From NCBI GenBank assembly GCA_016197205.1, contig JACPWG010000161.1, forward strand, positions 1-62,529: a stretch of 62,529 nucleotides of DNA, written 5' to 3'. The notes beneath the pieces were generated by a model. It did no database searches. It saw only the letters and a program-made list of their open reading frames with translations, and had not been told where the DNA came from. This stretch comes from Planctomycetota bacterium (GTDB taxonomy: Bacteria; Planctomycetota; MHYJ01; WSZJ01; JACPWG01). Below are positions 27,301 to 35,906 of this stretch, piece by piece (position 1 is the first letter of the stretch; the number at the start of each line of letters is the position of its first letter). The translations under genes were made by a program, and so were the position numbers.

Positions 27301-29220
27301 ACCGCCCCAGTTGCCAAAGCCCAAGCCGCTCCCCAGGTCCGAATCGGGGATGGCGCCCACGCCCGACATGTCGGACAAGTCCATCATGCCATCCGCGAGG
27401 GACGGGGCTTGTCGTCCCGGCGAGGAGCACTTGCAACAGTCTCCGTTGTCCGCGACGCCGTCCGGCGCGTACGTGATCGACCAACCACCCAGATCCGGGA
27501 AGGGGCCCGACTTCACCCGATCGGGCACGTCGAACGCGCGCTGCCTCGACCCCGCCGCCCAGACCTCCGCCGTGCGATTCGCGTTGCCGTCGTAGAGGAA
27601 TTCTCGCATCTCGGGACGCGGGCTCCCCGCGCCTCGAATCGATCGCACCAAGAGCCTCCGCGCGTCATGCACCTGCTCGTCGTGCCGGCCGCTGGGGTAG
27701 GCCGTCGCGATCCGATTCTGATTCGCATCGTACGAGTGCACCAGCGTGCGGGTCGTGGTCGCCGTCACCGACTGCGCCTCCGTCGCCAAGTCCCCAAGGA
27801 GCGTGTGCGTATAGTCCGTCACGATCCACGGCAACTGCGGATCCTGCACCCCGTCCCCGTCCAGGTTCTTCACCTTCCGCTGCGTCATCCGCCGGTTTCC
27901 GTCATACTCGATGCGCGTCTCATACCCCAACGCCCCGAGAATCTTCTTCACCAGGTTCAGACGGTTGACTTCAAACGTGGTTGTGATGTTCCGCGGCGAT
28001 TTCTCGCTCGTCGCGTTGCCGACCTTGTCGACCGTCCACTCCGTCGTGAGCGCAAGACCGCCCGGGTCCTCGATCACTTTTTTTCGGTAGCCCGCCTCGG
28101 GGCCCGAGGCGAAATACTCGAACGCCGTGGCCTTGCCGGTCGGATCGATGGATCGCAGCCGCCGGCCCTGCCCGTCCCACCAGAATTTCTCTTCGATGAC
28201 CTGCGGGGTCGGCTGGCCGAGCGTGACCATCGGGTGGGTGATCTTCACAAGGTCCCCGGCGTTCCCGCCGGTCAGCCCGTCGCCGTTCAGGTCCCCCGCC
28301 TGCGCCTCTTCGAAGTCATAGTAGAAGGTGGTCACGCGGCCGTGAATGTTCGTGTAGGTCTTCGCCAGGCTCCACGGCACCCCGACGACGGGGGTCCACT
28401 GCTCGACCCGGTCGGGCTCGACCTGGAACGGCGCGATCCGCCTGTGCTCCAGTTTGTCGCCGCGACGCAGGGGATCGGCATTCGTCGCGTCGAAGGTCCA
28501 CGTCTCCGTGTTCAACAGCGGCTTCTGCAGGAAGATCCGCTCGCCGTCCGCGTTGAAGTTCGCCGTCGACGCCGCCGTCAGCCCCTCGCCCGCGACCCGG
28601 CGCTCGACCACGTGGCCGGTCGCGTCCCGACGATAGCTCCACGTCCCGTCGCCGCGCCGGTCCGTCATGCGTACCCAGCCGTCCCCCTCGAGGGTCTGAT
28701 GACCGTAGGCGAAGTGGTAGACTTGGGCGCCGGTGCCGTACTGCTCCGCGAGGACGCGGTCGCTGTCCTCGTCGTAGGTCACCGAGACGTAGACGTGCTG
28801 CTCCGCGTCGGCGCACGTGAGCAGGTTGTGGTTCTGCCACGCGTGCGGCTGGTTCGTCGCGTACGTGTAGCTCCGCGTGAAACCGAGCGGATCGGTCGAG
28901 GACAGGAGGTCCCCCTCCGCCGTGTAGGCGAACTCGACCGTCCGCGGATTTGCCGGGTCGTAGAAATCGCGGAGGCGCAGCAGCTTGCCGTCTTCGCGGT
29001 ACTCAAGGTTCACGGTGCGCGACATGCTGTCCGTCACCGCGGTCAGCCGCTCCCCGGTGTACGTCAGCACGAGGTGGTTCGCGTGCCGGTCCGTCTTGTC
29101 CGTAAGGCGGTACACCCCGCCGATGAGCGTGAACGTGGCCACCGTGCCGTGCCGATCGGTGATCTTGTAAAGCCCCTCGCCCGCGGCCTCCAGCTTGTCG
29201 TAGAACCCGGCCGGTGACAC
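24397..29220 (-). CDS. RHS/YD-repeat protein with variable C-terminal tip
   Basis: RHS proteins form a beta-cocoon that encapsulates a C-terminal, often toxic, domain. This frame has dozens of YD repeats (for example YDADGLLHVLTDGMGNQT) and ends the core with RFTSVDPLGSRPD...NVYTYCNNAPTLITDPTGL, the classic RHS core boundary. After it comes a 118-residue tip (24397 to about 24752) with no recognised domain, visibly lower GC, and a Cys pair (CYC). A glycine-rich insert of about 115 residues (bases 27020-27370) interrupts the repeats. GTG at 29220 is the first conventional start, but RHS-like coding (VGWSNSYEQTL, FYRFYRSNS) continues in the same frame up to a TGA at 29425-29427. The true protein probably continues into the upstream gene (2,121 residues if the TGA is read through). 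Confidence 0.88.
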   Translation of the reverse strand: MSPAGFYDKLEAAGEGLYKITDRHGTVATFTLIGGVYRLTDKTDRHANHLVLTYTGERLTAVTDSMSRTVNLEYREDGKLLRLRDFYDPANPRTVEFAYTAEGDLLSSTDPLGFTRSYTYATNQPHAWQNHNLLTCADAEQHVYVSVTYDEDSDRVLAEQYGTGAQVYHFAYGHQTLEGDGWVRMTDRRGDGTWSYRRDATGHVVERRVAGEGLTAASTANFNADGERIFLQKPLLNTETWTFDATNADPLRRGDKLEHRRIAPFQVEPDRVEQWTPVVGVPWSLAKTYTNIHGRVTTFYYDFEEAQAGDLNGDGLTGGNAGDLVKITHPMVTLGQPTPQVIEEKFWWDGQGRRLRSIDPTGKATAFEYFASGPEAGYRKKVIEDPGGLALTTEWTVDKVGNATSEKSPRNITTTFEVNRLNLVKKILGALGYETRIEYDGNRRMTQRKVKNLDGDGVQDPQLPWIVTDYTHTLLGDLATEAQSVTATTTRTLVHSYDANQNRIATAYPSGRHDEQVHDARRLLVRSIRGAGSPRPEMREFLYDGNANRTAEVWAAGSRQRAFDVPDRVKSGPFPDLGGWSITYAPDGVADNGDCCKCSSPGRQAPSLADGMMDLSDMSGVGAIPDSDLGSGLGFGNWGGGGDGSGAWFWDAGDESGGGGGGGSSGGSGSDLLGNFGDLLGGGDFGGGLFGLPGFGGGASGAGGGGASGGGGGAFGAGGGGGDGSGDSGGSLPVSGGEYVAGYEDGEGFCGEVLDTLHQVSTDHDEAGRAFRTRSLHQGSDQQPIAGGESTTTMLLDAAGRMNKLTPPTGVPTMFLHDTAGRRWRTTDKQSPGNEETLTLDEAGNATHVERALHNSATGQDEVYKEDRVFDAYNRATSTTLDPGAGGANLTTTVKYDSRSHAVEVTDPKGNKVKRTFDGLGHERTVTYQPATGTSITLTSDYDADGLLHVLTDGMGNQTTYLRDETGRVKRTTYADASFEAVEFDADGRQTQRTDRNGTIVTTSYNAMGLPRRRVIALAAGVVGPSLEEIDYNALNLPTRVTSETGETQFDYTSLDQVDKITYVVADVPGPNKTTTFGFDAAGHRTRITYPGGRVVEQDWDDRNRLWKIREGATVLAQFDYAGQAIARRTYSNGITLNVTRDSVGRPVDWRHTDGTGAVRAGFAYAWDADSLPKYRGRIHDGLADVYDYDGHSQLVGVKEGVPFADLAPNKEYGDYPTFAHERVYAFDNTGSRKTVTEDGVASAYNHVNGIYVADALDRYRTIDAVTRGHDANGNVTDDGTFLFSYNYRNQLAEARRKSDNKLVARYLYDAAGQRVRKVKFVDGVASGWTDVFQEEQRIIAEGDETGAVVATYTNGSGIDDVLAMDRGGQRSWLSNDRLGSIILATSTSGLNLEKYDYEEYGKPMFSSWDAQAQTWVLASESALLTQRLFAGREHESGLSSYDSRARTYHPGSGRFTSVDPLGSRPDRLLNVYTYCNNAPTLITDPTGLDTHLAWGAPRVGENWRSESEINFYFRNGVQRPCYCLETDIGINVRLMNYWEVKTITPDRLPDGRQDSRGDWSGFNVHKEFTRCIDEKGYPQSGEWSPTTTTQLFGRYAERGFGTWYSW

Positions 29221-29391
29221 GAAGAGACCGGACTGCGTGTCGAGCGTGTATCGGTCGGTCCGCCCACGGGTCCCGTCAAAGCGGTCGAAGTCCTGGCCGA
29301 CGACGGTGAGGGTCTGCTCGTAACTGTTCGACCAACCGACCCCAAGTCCTCCATCGTGGGTGGAGTTGCTGCGATAAAACCGGTAGAACGT

Positions 29392-29409
29392 GAAGCCGAA
29401 ACCGGCTTC
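29392..29409 (-). promoter_or_regulatory. SECIS-like hairpin after the in-frame TGA of the RHS locus
   Basis: Fifteen nt after the TGA at 29427-29425 the minus strand reads GAAGCCGGTTTCGGCTTC: a perfect 7-bp stem with loop GUUU. The loop starts 22 nt after the TGA and begins with G, which fits the general bacterial SECIS rule (short stem, G in the first two loop positions, loop roughly 16-37 nt from UGA). The hairpin also simply encodes EAGFGF, so chance is a real alternative in such GC-rich DNA. Confidence 0.3.
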
Positions 29410-29424
29410 GACCGGGATGGACAG

Positions 29425-30762
29425 TCAGGTGACGCCCCAGACGAATTCGCCGCCCCAGGCGGTAACGCTGCCGGCGCCCCCAAGGTACGTGGCGTTCAGC
29501 TTGGGCTCTTGCCGGACGATGTCGCCGGCCTGGACCACGACCTCCTCGGCCGACATGGTTTCGTGGCCGGCATTGTCGACCGAGGCCGCACGCAGATAGA
29601 GCGGCGCGCGCGGGATCGGGCCGTGGAGCGGACTGCCGAGCGCAAGCGGGACAGCATTCGCGCGGACGTAAGGACCGCCGGCCACCCACGAGCGATACCA
29701 ATAGTGCCCCGCGAAATCGGGCGGCACGTCGCCCTGCACGCACGTCGCCGCGTACGAATCGGTCCCGAGGGTCACGGCGAGGTCGAGGGCCGGCGGCGGC
29801 GGATTGTCCGTGACGGTGGCCGAGACTTCGTTCGAGAACGGGGACTCCTCCGGCGGGTCGCACGCGACCGCGGTGGCTACATAGTAGTACGCGCCGGGGG
29901 CGAGGCCCGCGTCCTGGTAATTCTGCTGCGTGGTCGTGCCGATTTCAACGTACCCGGCGCCGCTCGTGGTCGAGCGGTAGACGTGGACCACGCCCGTATT
30001 CGGCGCGAACACCAGATCGACGATGGTCTCGCCGCCGGTCCCGGACTGGATGACCGGCGTGACGGGCGCGTTCGAGCCCATCGGGGGCATGTGCCGCTGG
30101 AAGTCGCCCGGATTCATTTCGACGGACTCGGTCGAGACCGTCACATGCCGCGCGCGATCGACCGCGACCACCTTGAGGTAGGTCTTGTTCTTCACCGGAT
30201 GGCCGGAGTACGAACGGGCCGAGGCGGGGAGCACGGCGATAGCGTCCCAAGGCCCCTGCGGGTTGTGGGCCTGGAGGATGCGGATCGCGGCAAGGTCCGC
30301 CGGGACCGTCGCAAGCGAGAACTGGAGGGTGTACAGCGTCGCGCTGAAGTGGACGACCAAGAGGGCGGGCATGGGCGGCGGGTCGTCGGTCGGCGTCGTG
30401 CTCACGATATTGGACGGGCCGAATTCCTGCGCCGGGTTCCCGTGCGTCGCGCTCACGTAATACCGGACGAGTTTCGCGGGGACGTCGAGATCGTGGAAGG
30501 TCTTCTCGGTCGTCACGCCCACAACGGTGAAGCCAACGCCGCCCGCCAGAGCGCGGAACACTTTGAACGTGACGACCCCGTCGTCATCGGGGTGTTGCCA
30601 TTGGAGATCCACGGCCAGCTCCCGAGCCGTGGCGATGAGGTCATGGGGCGGGCACGCCACAAGAGGGGGGGGGGCCATGATTTGCGACGCGACCACGAGC
30701 GCGACAAGGAGAACGGAGGCGAGGGGTGAACGAAGAGACCGGTGGGCGTGGGCGGCGTTCAA
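29425..30762 (-). CDS. Secreted fibronectin-type-III-like N-terminal half of the RHS protein
   Basis: The 445-residue product starts at TTG 30762, chosen because GGGAGG sits 7-8 nt upstream and a clean signal peptide follows (SPLASVLLVALVVASQIMAPP). Longer in-frame starts lack any signal. Three beta-rich Fn3-like modules follow, each with the pattern of a tyrosine-rich strand before the end (VRYYVSATHGNP, AYYYVATAVACDPPEESPFSNEVSATV, PLYLRAASVDNAGHETMS). It ends GGEFVWGVT then TGA. The next codons, in the same frame, are the beginning of the RHS repeat region. With no start codon between, the two halves look like one gene cut by a stop, either a nonsense mutation or a recoded UGA. Confidence 0.75.
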   Translation of the reverse strand: MNAAHAHRSLRSPLASVLLVALVVASQIMAPPPLVACPPHDLIATARELAVDLQWQHPDDDGVVTFKVFRALAGGVGFTVVGVTTEKTFHDLDVPAKLVRYYVSATHGNPAQEFGPSNIVSTTPTDDPPPMPALLVVHFSATLYTLQFSLATVPADLAAIRILQAHNPQGPWDAIAVLPASARSYSGHPVKNKTYLKVVAVDRARHVTVSTESVEMNPGDFQRHMPPMGSNAPVTPVIQSGTGGETIVDLVFAPNTGVVHVYRSTTSGAGYVEIGTTTQQNYQDAGLAPGAYYYVATAVACDPPEESPFSNEVSATVTDNPPPPALDLAVTLGTDSYAATCVQGDVPPDFAGHYWYRSWVAGGPYVRANAVPLALGSPLHGPIPRAPLYLRAASVDNAGHETMSAEEVVVQAGDIVRQEPKLNATYLGGAGSVTAWGGEFVWGVT

Positions 30763-30876
30763 GATGTCCACCTCCCTGAAGGTGCGGATTGCTTGTTCGC
30801 CTGAGTGCCGTTCTGAATTCGCGCGGCGCACGGGGTGGCTGGATTTGATTGCAGAAGAAGCCAATTGCCGTTTCCC

Positions 30877-30882
30877 ATTATA
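30877..30882 (-). promoter_or_regulatory. Possible -10 box of the RHS locus
   Basis: A perfect TATAAT on the minus strand (30882-30877) lies 115 nt upstream of the TTG start in an AT-enriched stretch. No good -35 is seen 16-18 nt upstream, so an activator or extended element may be needed. Weak support. Confidence 0.35.
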
Positions 30883-31057
30883 CCCGCCTTGGCGGCCTAT
30901 GGCGCAGAAAAATGCGCGCAGGTTTCTAATTTCTGCGGCGGGGTCGCAGGAGGACGCCCGACAGCCCACAGAGGTAGGTAGACTTTGTTGTGAGTAGAGG
31001 CTGTCGGCGTGCGGCAGCTTGTACACCATGCCACGAGCGCGATCACGTTCTTTTCCC

Positions 31058-31126
31058 TTTGACAGGACGATAGGATCAGCAGGATACGGTATCTCGAAAT
31101 CCGGCTAATCCTGTTATCCTGTCAAA
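31058..31126. repeat. Inverted repeat TTTGACAGGA...TCCTGTCAAA
   Basis: The 652-bp gap 30763-31414 carries no gene. It holds this long imperfect hairpin: arms 31058-31085 (TTTGACAGGA, ATAGGAT, AGGAT) and 31099-31126 (ATCC, AATCCT, ATCCTGTCAAA) around a 13-nt loop. A second palindrome GGGCACGGC-ACC-GCCGTGCCC is at 31265-31285, the same family as at 22160 and 43512. Otherwise nothing is recognised in the gap. Confidence 0.7.
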
Positions 31127-31414
31127 ATGCGGCAACGACCTTGATAAACAGAACACTCGTAATTCCGAAAGGTGCGGAGCGTTCGCAAAGCTCGACACTG
31201 GTTTTTGGCAGGGTTCAAACTGCCGCTCCCGTTGCGCGAAGCCGACCGCCGCTCCTCGCCGCGTGGGCACGGCACCGCCGTGCCCCTACCGAGCGGCGGG
31301 GGCACGACGGCGCCGGAGCCCAATCGAGCCATGCGGTCGCGTCATTGCACGCCCCGACCGCGAGACGCCAGTCAAAGTGGAGGCTCGCGGCGGCGGTCGC
31401 CGCCCCGGCAGGCC

Positions 31415-33904
31415 TCACGACGCCTTCGCCGCCAGGTGCCGCACCAGGACCGCCGTCATCACGATCGCGTCGCCCAGCCCGACGACGCTCCCGTCGTCCG
31501 CGCCACCGAAGACCTGCGTCGCCGCAAGGTCTCCAGCCGCGGGGATCGTCCCACCAGCCGCCGTCCCGGGCAACGGCGTTGCCGCTGGGGCCGTTTTCAA
31601 GAACGCCTCCGCGCGGGCGAGCTGCCGGCGGTAGTTCCCCCGCTGCGCCGTCTGGCCGGCCGCCGCGAAGGCCTCCACCACCAGCCGGGTCGTGCCCGCA
31701 TCCCCCCACGCTCCTGAGGCGGACTGCGACCGCGCCAGGAAGCGGAGCGCGGCTGCGATCCGTTCCGTGTCCGGGACGTCGGCGCGTGGCGTGCCGCCAC
31801 TCGCCGCGCCCCCGCCCGACGCACCCACGGGCGCCGGAGCGCTCCGCGCCGCCGAGCCGACGAGGCGCGCAGCCTCCGCAGGCAGGCCGGCATCGCGGGC
31901 AGGCGGAGGGGGCGGCGGCGGCATGAAGGACCCCCTCGCCGAAACCGGCCCCCCGGCCGGCCTCGCCATGCGCGTGGACGGCGGTGGCGCAGCGCACGCG
32001 ACCGACGGCGCCGCCGGCGCGGAGCCCAGGACCTGCGGCATCGCTCCCAGGCTGAACAGCACCCGCCCGCCGACGCCGCCCGGGAAAGGGTCCTGCGCCA
32101 GGTCCATCGTCAGCCCCTTCGGCAGGTGCACCGGGACCTCCACGGTGCGCGGCGCCTTGCCGGTCCCCGCGTCCTCGCGGTCCACCGCGACCAGCGACGT
32201 GAAGGGCGAAAGCACCTGGTGCGCAAGCGACAACCGCAGCACCTCGTCCCGGTTCGCGGTCGCGTCCGCCTCCACCAGGTCCGCGATCCTCGACCGCGCC
32301 CACAGCGCGGGCAGCGCCGGATGACCGTGCCGCCCGGCCGGGATCTCCAGTTCGTAGCGCCGCTCGATCGTCGCCGCCTTCCCGCCCTTCGCCGCCACCT
32401 TCGCCCGCAGCACGACCGTGGCGCGCCCGTCCTCCAGCGCCTTCGCGAAGAGCACGACCGGCCGGCCCAGGTCCACGTCCGAGGGGACCGCGGGCGTGAA
32501 GTCGACGATCGGCGCGCCCTGCGTCTCGAGCGAGACCTCGGTCGCCAGCGGCGCGCCGCTCCGCGCCTGGAAGCGCGCGAGCATCGGCTCCAGGTCCGCC
32601 GCCGCCGGGACGAACTCGGCCATGCCGCGACCCGCGCGCGCGAACCGCCGCACGAGCGCGCGATTCACCGACGGCCCGATCCCGATCGCGTGCGCCCGCA
32701 GGCCCTGTCCGCGAGCGGCCTTCTCCACGCGGCGCGTGATCTCCTCCTCGTTCCCCACGGACCCGTCGGTCAGCAGGACGACCGTGCGCACGCTCCCCTC
32801 GCCGGCCGGATGCCCGAGCGCCTCCTCCAGCGCGGGCAGGATCTGCGTCCCGCCGCGCGCGTGCACCTTTTCGAGGAACTCGTCGGCCGCGCGCAGGGCG
32901 TCGTCGGAGAAGGGCCGTGGCGCGAGAGCCTCGACCCGATCGTCGAACGCGAGGATGCCGAAGTGGTCGCGGGGCCCGAGCCCGCGCACGAAGCCGCGGA
33001 GCGCGCGCCGCCCCGACTCGATCGGCTCGCCGCCCATCGAGCCCGAGCGGTCGAGGAGGAACGAGACGTGTCGCGGCAGGATGTCTTCGTCGCCGGCGGA
33101 CGCGGGCGGCGGCAAGGCGAGCATGACCGCGGCCGGGCCGCCGTCGGAGGCGCGCGCGGTGGCAAGGATCGGCCGGTCGAGCGCCGTGTCGAGCCCCCAG
33201 TGCACGATGAGGTCGCGGTCGGGCAGGACATCCCCCTCCTTCAGCCGCACCACGGCGTGACGCGCGCTCGGTCGCTCGACCACGAGCGCGTGGGACGGGG
33301 AGCGGACCTCGGTGATCGGCGTGCCCGCGTCGATATCGAGGGCGAACGAGAGCCCGTAGAGCCGCTCCCCCTTGACGAAGGGGGGGGAGACGCGCTTCGC
33401 GTCTTCGAGCGGCATGCCCTCCGGGCAGTAGCGGGGCGTGAGGGTCGTGGGCAGGGTGAGCGTCGCCTCGCCGCCGTCGAAGGCGACGGGCGCGGCGATC
33501 ACGACGTGGACGTCGATGGGGACCTGCGGCGCGATGCCGGTGACCGAGAGGAGCACCAGGTTCTCGCGGACCTCCTCCGCGAGCGCGCCGCGGCGGCCGC
33601 GGTCGCGCGCGTCTGCGTAGGCCTCGTGCGCCTCCCCCTTTTCCTTGACGCTCGACTCGAGGGTCCGCCCGCCTTGCCGGAGGAGGAGCGATCGGACGAC
33701 CGCGTCGTCGGGCACGGGAAGGCGCAGGACCGCCTCGAGCGGCTCGGCGGCGGTGTTGACGAAGCGCTGCCGCAGGTCGAACTCCGCGACGAGGCCGGCG
33801 ACCCTGACCGTCGCCTCGGTCGCCGCCAGCGGGCACTTGCCGGCGAAGCGCCGGTCGGCCGGTTCGATCGTCACGGACGGACAGGGGGTTCCGCCGGTAT
33901 CCAT
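31415..33904 (-). CDS. VIT and von Willebrand factor A domain protein
   Basis: An 829-residue protein of inter-alpha-trypsin-inhibitor-heavy-chain-like architecture. A VIT domain occupies about residues 15-140 (DLRQRFVNTAAEPLEAVLRLPVP). A VWA domain lies at about 278-455 with the metal-ion-dependent adhesion site DRSGS at 285-289 and a downstream LLTDGSVGNEEEI. A Pro-rich, low-complexity linker (about 640-700) precedes a C-terminal helical region resembling a squalene-cyclase-like repeat (AALRFLARSQSASGAWGD). No signal peptide or membrane segment is visible, so localisation is uncertain. ATG at 33904 is preceded by GAGGTGAGGA. Such proteins mediate metal-dependent protein contacts, but the partner here is unknown. 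Confidence 0.9.
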   Translation of the reverse strand: MDTGGTPCPSVTIEPADRRFAGKCPLAATEATVRVAGLVAEFDLRQRFVNTAAEPLEAVLRLPVPDDAVVRSLLLRQGGRTLESSVKEKGEAHEAYADARDRGRRGALAEEVRENLVLLSVTGIAPQVPIDVHVVIAAPVAFDGGEATLTLPTTLTPRYCPEGMPLEDAKRVSPPFVKGERLYGLSFALDIDAGTPITEVRSPSHALVVERPSARHAVVRLKEGDVLPDRDLIVHWGLDTALDRPILATARASDGGPAAVMLALPPPASAGDEDILPRHVSFLLDRSGSMGGEPIESGRRALRGFVRGLGPRDHFGILAFDDRVEALAPRPFSDDALRAADEFLEKVHARGGTQILPALEEALGHPAGEGSVRTVVLLTDGSVGNEEEITRRVEKAARGQGLRAHAIGIGPSVNRALVRRFARAGRGMAEFVPAAADLEPMLARFQARSGAPLATEVSLETQGAPIVDFTPAVPSDVDLGRPVVLFAKALEDGRATVVLRAKVAAKGGKAATIERRYELEIPAGRHGHPALPALWARSRIADLVEADATANRDEVLRLSLAHQVLSPFTSLVAVDREDAGTGKAPRTVEVPVHLPKGLTMDLAQDPFPGGVGGRVLFSLGAMPQVLGSAPAAPSVACAAPPPSTRMARPAGGPVSARGSFMPPPPPPPARDAGLPAEAARLVGSAARSAPAPVGASGGGAASGGTPRADVPDTERIAAALRFLARSQSASGAWGDAGTTRLVVEAFAAAGQTAQRGNYRRQLARAEAFLKTAPAATPLPGTAAGGTIPAAGDLAATQVFGGADDGSVVGLGDAIVMTAVLVRHLAAKAS

Positions 33905-34382
33905 TCCTCACCTCGCGATTAGGTTCGAAGGGGAACGACGGGTCGAGCGCGCGGCGAATCGGCTGCAAGCCGCGCGCTGCCGTCGCTCCCGTATGACTCG
34001 GGCGGGAGCGGGGCTTTTTCAGCTCCGGGCACGCCTGGGCAGTCGCGGCTGGGGGGGGGGCCCGATGGCCCGTCCTCTCCTCGGTCGGTAAAAAAAAGCA
34101 ACAAGCCGAAATGAAGCTAAAATCAATCTCTCAGTGCGTTGCCGGCGATTATCGCCGGTAGAGGAGGGTGGACTCAGCGCCCGGCCTCTGCGTCTCCGCG
34201 TCTCTGTGTAAAAGTCCCACGTTCGACCCACACGGCCGGTCCGAATTTCAAATTGCAAAAAGTCAAATTTCAAATTTCGCCCGCGGCTGGTTGGGACGCG
34301 GAGCCATGATCTAGCCACTTGCCGCCCTCGGTCGCGTTTAGCCTTTGTTCGGGTCGTTGAAAAAAAGTCAGCGAGCCACGCC
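33905..34382. repeat. Gene-free spacer with micro-repeats (AT-rich copy 2 and CTCTGTGTAAAA repeat)
   Basis: No gene is seen in these 478 bp. Identified pieces are: a CTCTGCGTCTCCGCGTCTCTGTGTAAAA-type repeat at 34185-34214 (related to 51607-51638), the AT-rich micro-repeat at 34243-34278 (matching 5844-5882), a short hairpin CCGGCGA-TTA-TCGCCGG at 34142-34158 and a G10 run near 34050. The neighbours converge on neither side; both flanking genes are on the minus strand. Confidence 0.6.
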
Positions 34383-35582
34383 CTACGGGATGCGAGTCTC
34401 CGTCGCGCGTTGGGCCTCCAGCCAGAAGTAGGAGTAGTGGAGGAGGTTGTCGAATCTGTAGCACCCAGGACCCGCCTCACGGTCGGAGCGGATCACACCC
34501 AGTTGCTTCATCTTCGTGAGGAAATTGTCCAGGACCTTGGCCTCTCCGTGCGAGAGTCTGCCGATCAGGTCGCTTCGTTTGAATTCCATGTCCACGGGTC
34601 TGTTGGCGACCTTGCGCAGAATGGCCCGGTAGCGTGTGCTGCGGATCGCCTGGAATACTTTCGGCTCCAAGTGCTTGCGACCCACGATGTCCGCGGCTGC
34701 GTAGACGCCACGAAGGACGTCTTGCGTATCGATGCGGTCGTCGGTGTCCAGCTTGAAGGCCGCGTCGCCGATCTCGTGTGCAAGCACAGGAAGGCCGCCC
34801 GCGTAACGAACCAGCAGCTCGAGCGCCTCCGCGTCCGCAGCCATGCCGGCCTTCTTGAAAGCGTTTTGATAGAAGTCGCGCGACTCCGCGGGCGTCCAGG
34901 GCCGGAGTTCGACCACGTCGAAAATCCGGGCCAGGGAGGGCTGGAGTCCGATCAGCGAATGGCGGCGCTCCTCCAGACCGACAAGGAGGATGCACAGAGG
35001 GAGCGGCTGGCGGCTCGTTGCGATTTCGTCAACCAGGCTCTTGAGCCAGTTCGCAAAGTCCTCGGACGTAGCCAAGCCGTTGAGATCATCCAGCACAAGG
35101 AGAATGCCCCTCCGCTCCTCCGCGAGCTGTTTCGTCAGGTTGCGGAGAGCCGGGGCAAAATCATACACCATGCGCCGGAGATCCTGGGCCGGTGCTCCGA
35201 ATTCGACGCTCACCCCGAACAGGCCGACTTTCTGGATGTGCTTGCCGAAGAAGCCTTCGATTTTTCCGTACCATGACTTGCCCATGCTGTCCTTGAGGAG
35301 CCGGTCGAAGATGCGACGCGCCATTTCCTCCAGCGAAGTCACGCCGCCCAGGAAGGTGTGCAACGCCAGCAGCTTGGTATCACGCTCCGCCATGAAACTG
35401 ATGAACGAGGCAAGCGAACTCTTCCCGACGCCACGTTCCCCCGCCAAGAACGCAACCTGGAGTCGGCCCGTGGACGTGGCGGCGATCTTGCCCTTGAGCA
35501 ATTCGATCTCGGCGGACCGACCGACGAAAAACTCGACCGGAACCGGCTGGCCGGGAGTAAATGGACTGTATTCCTTCGGCAT
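34383..35582 (-). CDS. AAA/STAND-type ATPase (Cdc6/ORC-like)
   Basis: A 399-residue P-loop ATPase. After FFVGRSAEIELLKGKI, the box that opens many STAND/ORC-type AAA domains, comes Walker A GERGVGKSS (residues 48-56) and Walker B ILLVLDD (160-166). A winged-helix-like region at about 310-399 (DLIGRLSHGEAKVLDNFLTKMKQLGVI) ends the protein. It is cytoplasmic. ATG at 35582. A sigma-70-type promoter lies about 270 nt upstream, back to back with that of the kinase gene. Similar stand-alone ATPases occur in defence and signalling islands, and two more ATPases lie 4-5 kb away on the other strand. The substrate or partner is not evident. Confidence 0.85.
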   Translation of the reverse strand: MPKEYSPFTPGQPVPVEFFVGRSAEIELLKGKIAATSTGRLQVAFLAGERGVGKSSLASFISFMAERDTKLLALHTFLGGVTSLEEMARRIFDRLLKDSMGKSWYGKIEGFFGKHIQKVGLFGVSVEFGAPAQDLRRMVYDFAPALRNLTKQLAEERRGILLVLDDLNGLATSEDFANWLKSLVDEIATSRQPLPLCILLVGLEERRHSLIGLQPSLARIFDVVELRPWTPAESRDFYQNAFKKAGMAADAEALELLVRYAGGLPVLAHEIGDAAFKLDTDDRIDTQDVLRGVYAAADIVGRKHLEPKVFQAIRSTRYRAILRKVANRPVDMEFKRSDLIGRLSHGEAKVLDNFLTKMKQLGVIRSDREAGPGCYRFDNLLHYSYFWLEAQRATETRIP

Positions 35583-35854
35583 GAATACCCCTTCTCAGTC
35601 GCCCTTCGCAGCCATTTCAGTCGCCTCGGCTGGGAGCCACGAGCTATACTTCGGGCCGTGGAAAGGCCTGTTGTCGGAGAGTAGGCGAAACGACCACGCG
35701 GCGGGAGGGGGAAGGGGATGGGCGGAGGAGTGCGAACTCTCGCCGGCCCGTGGCGGGGGACGCTTGGGTCAGGTCCGCGGAAACCGACAGCCTGCCTGTC
35801 ATCCGCATCCCATTCCGACGGAATCCCACCGGGGGGAGCTTGCGCCGGGACTTT

Positions 35855-35883
35855 AGAATACTCCACAGGGCGAGGGATGTCAA
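35855..35883 (-). promoter_or_regulatory. Sigma-70-type promoter for the AAA ATPase gene
   Basis: On the minus strand, perfect TTGACA (35883-35878), a 17-nt spacer and TATTCT (35860-35855). The predicted start near 35848 gives a leader of about 265 nt before the ATG at 35582. It is divergent from, and only 23 nt away from, a plus-strand promoter. Confidence 0.65.
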
Positions 35884-35906
35884 CCAGTCTGAATTGCAAG
35901 AAGGAC

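Noticed and set aside
31215..33968. A 917-codon minus-strand frame overlapping the VIT-VWA gene
   Set aside because: The other phase has VIT and VWA motifs and a ribosome site; this one is Arg/Gly-rich shadow.
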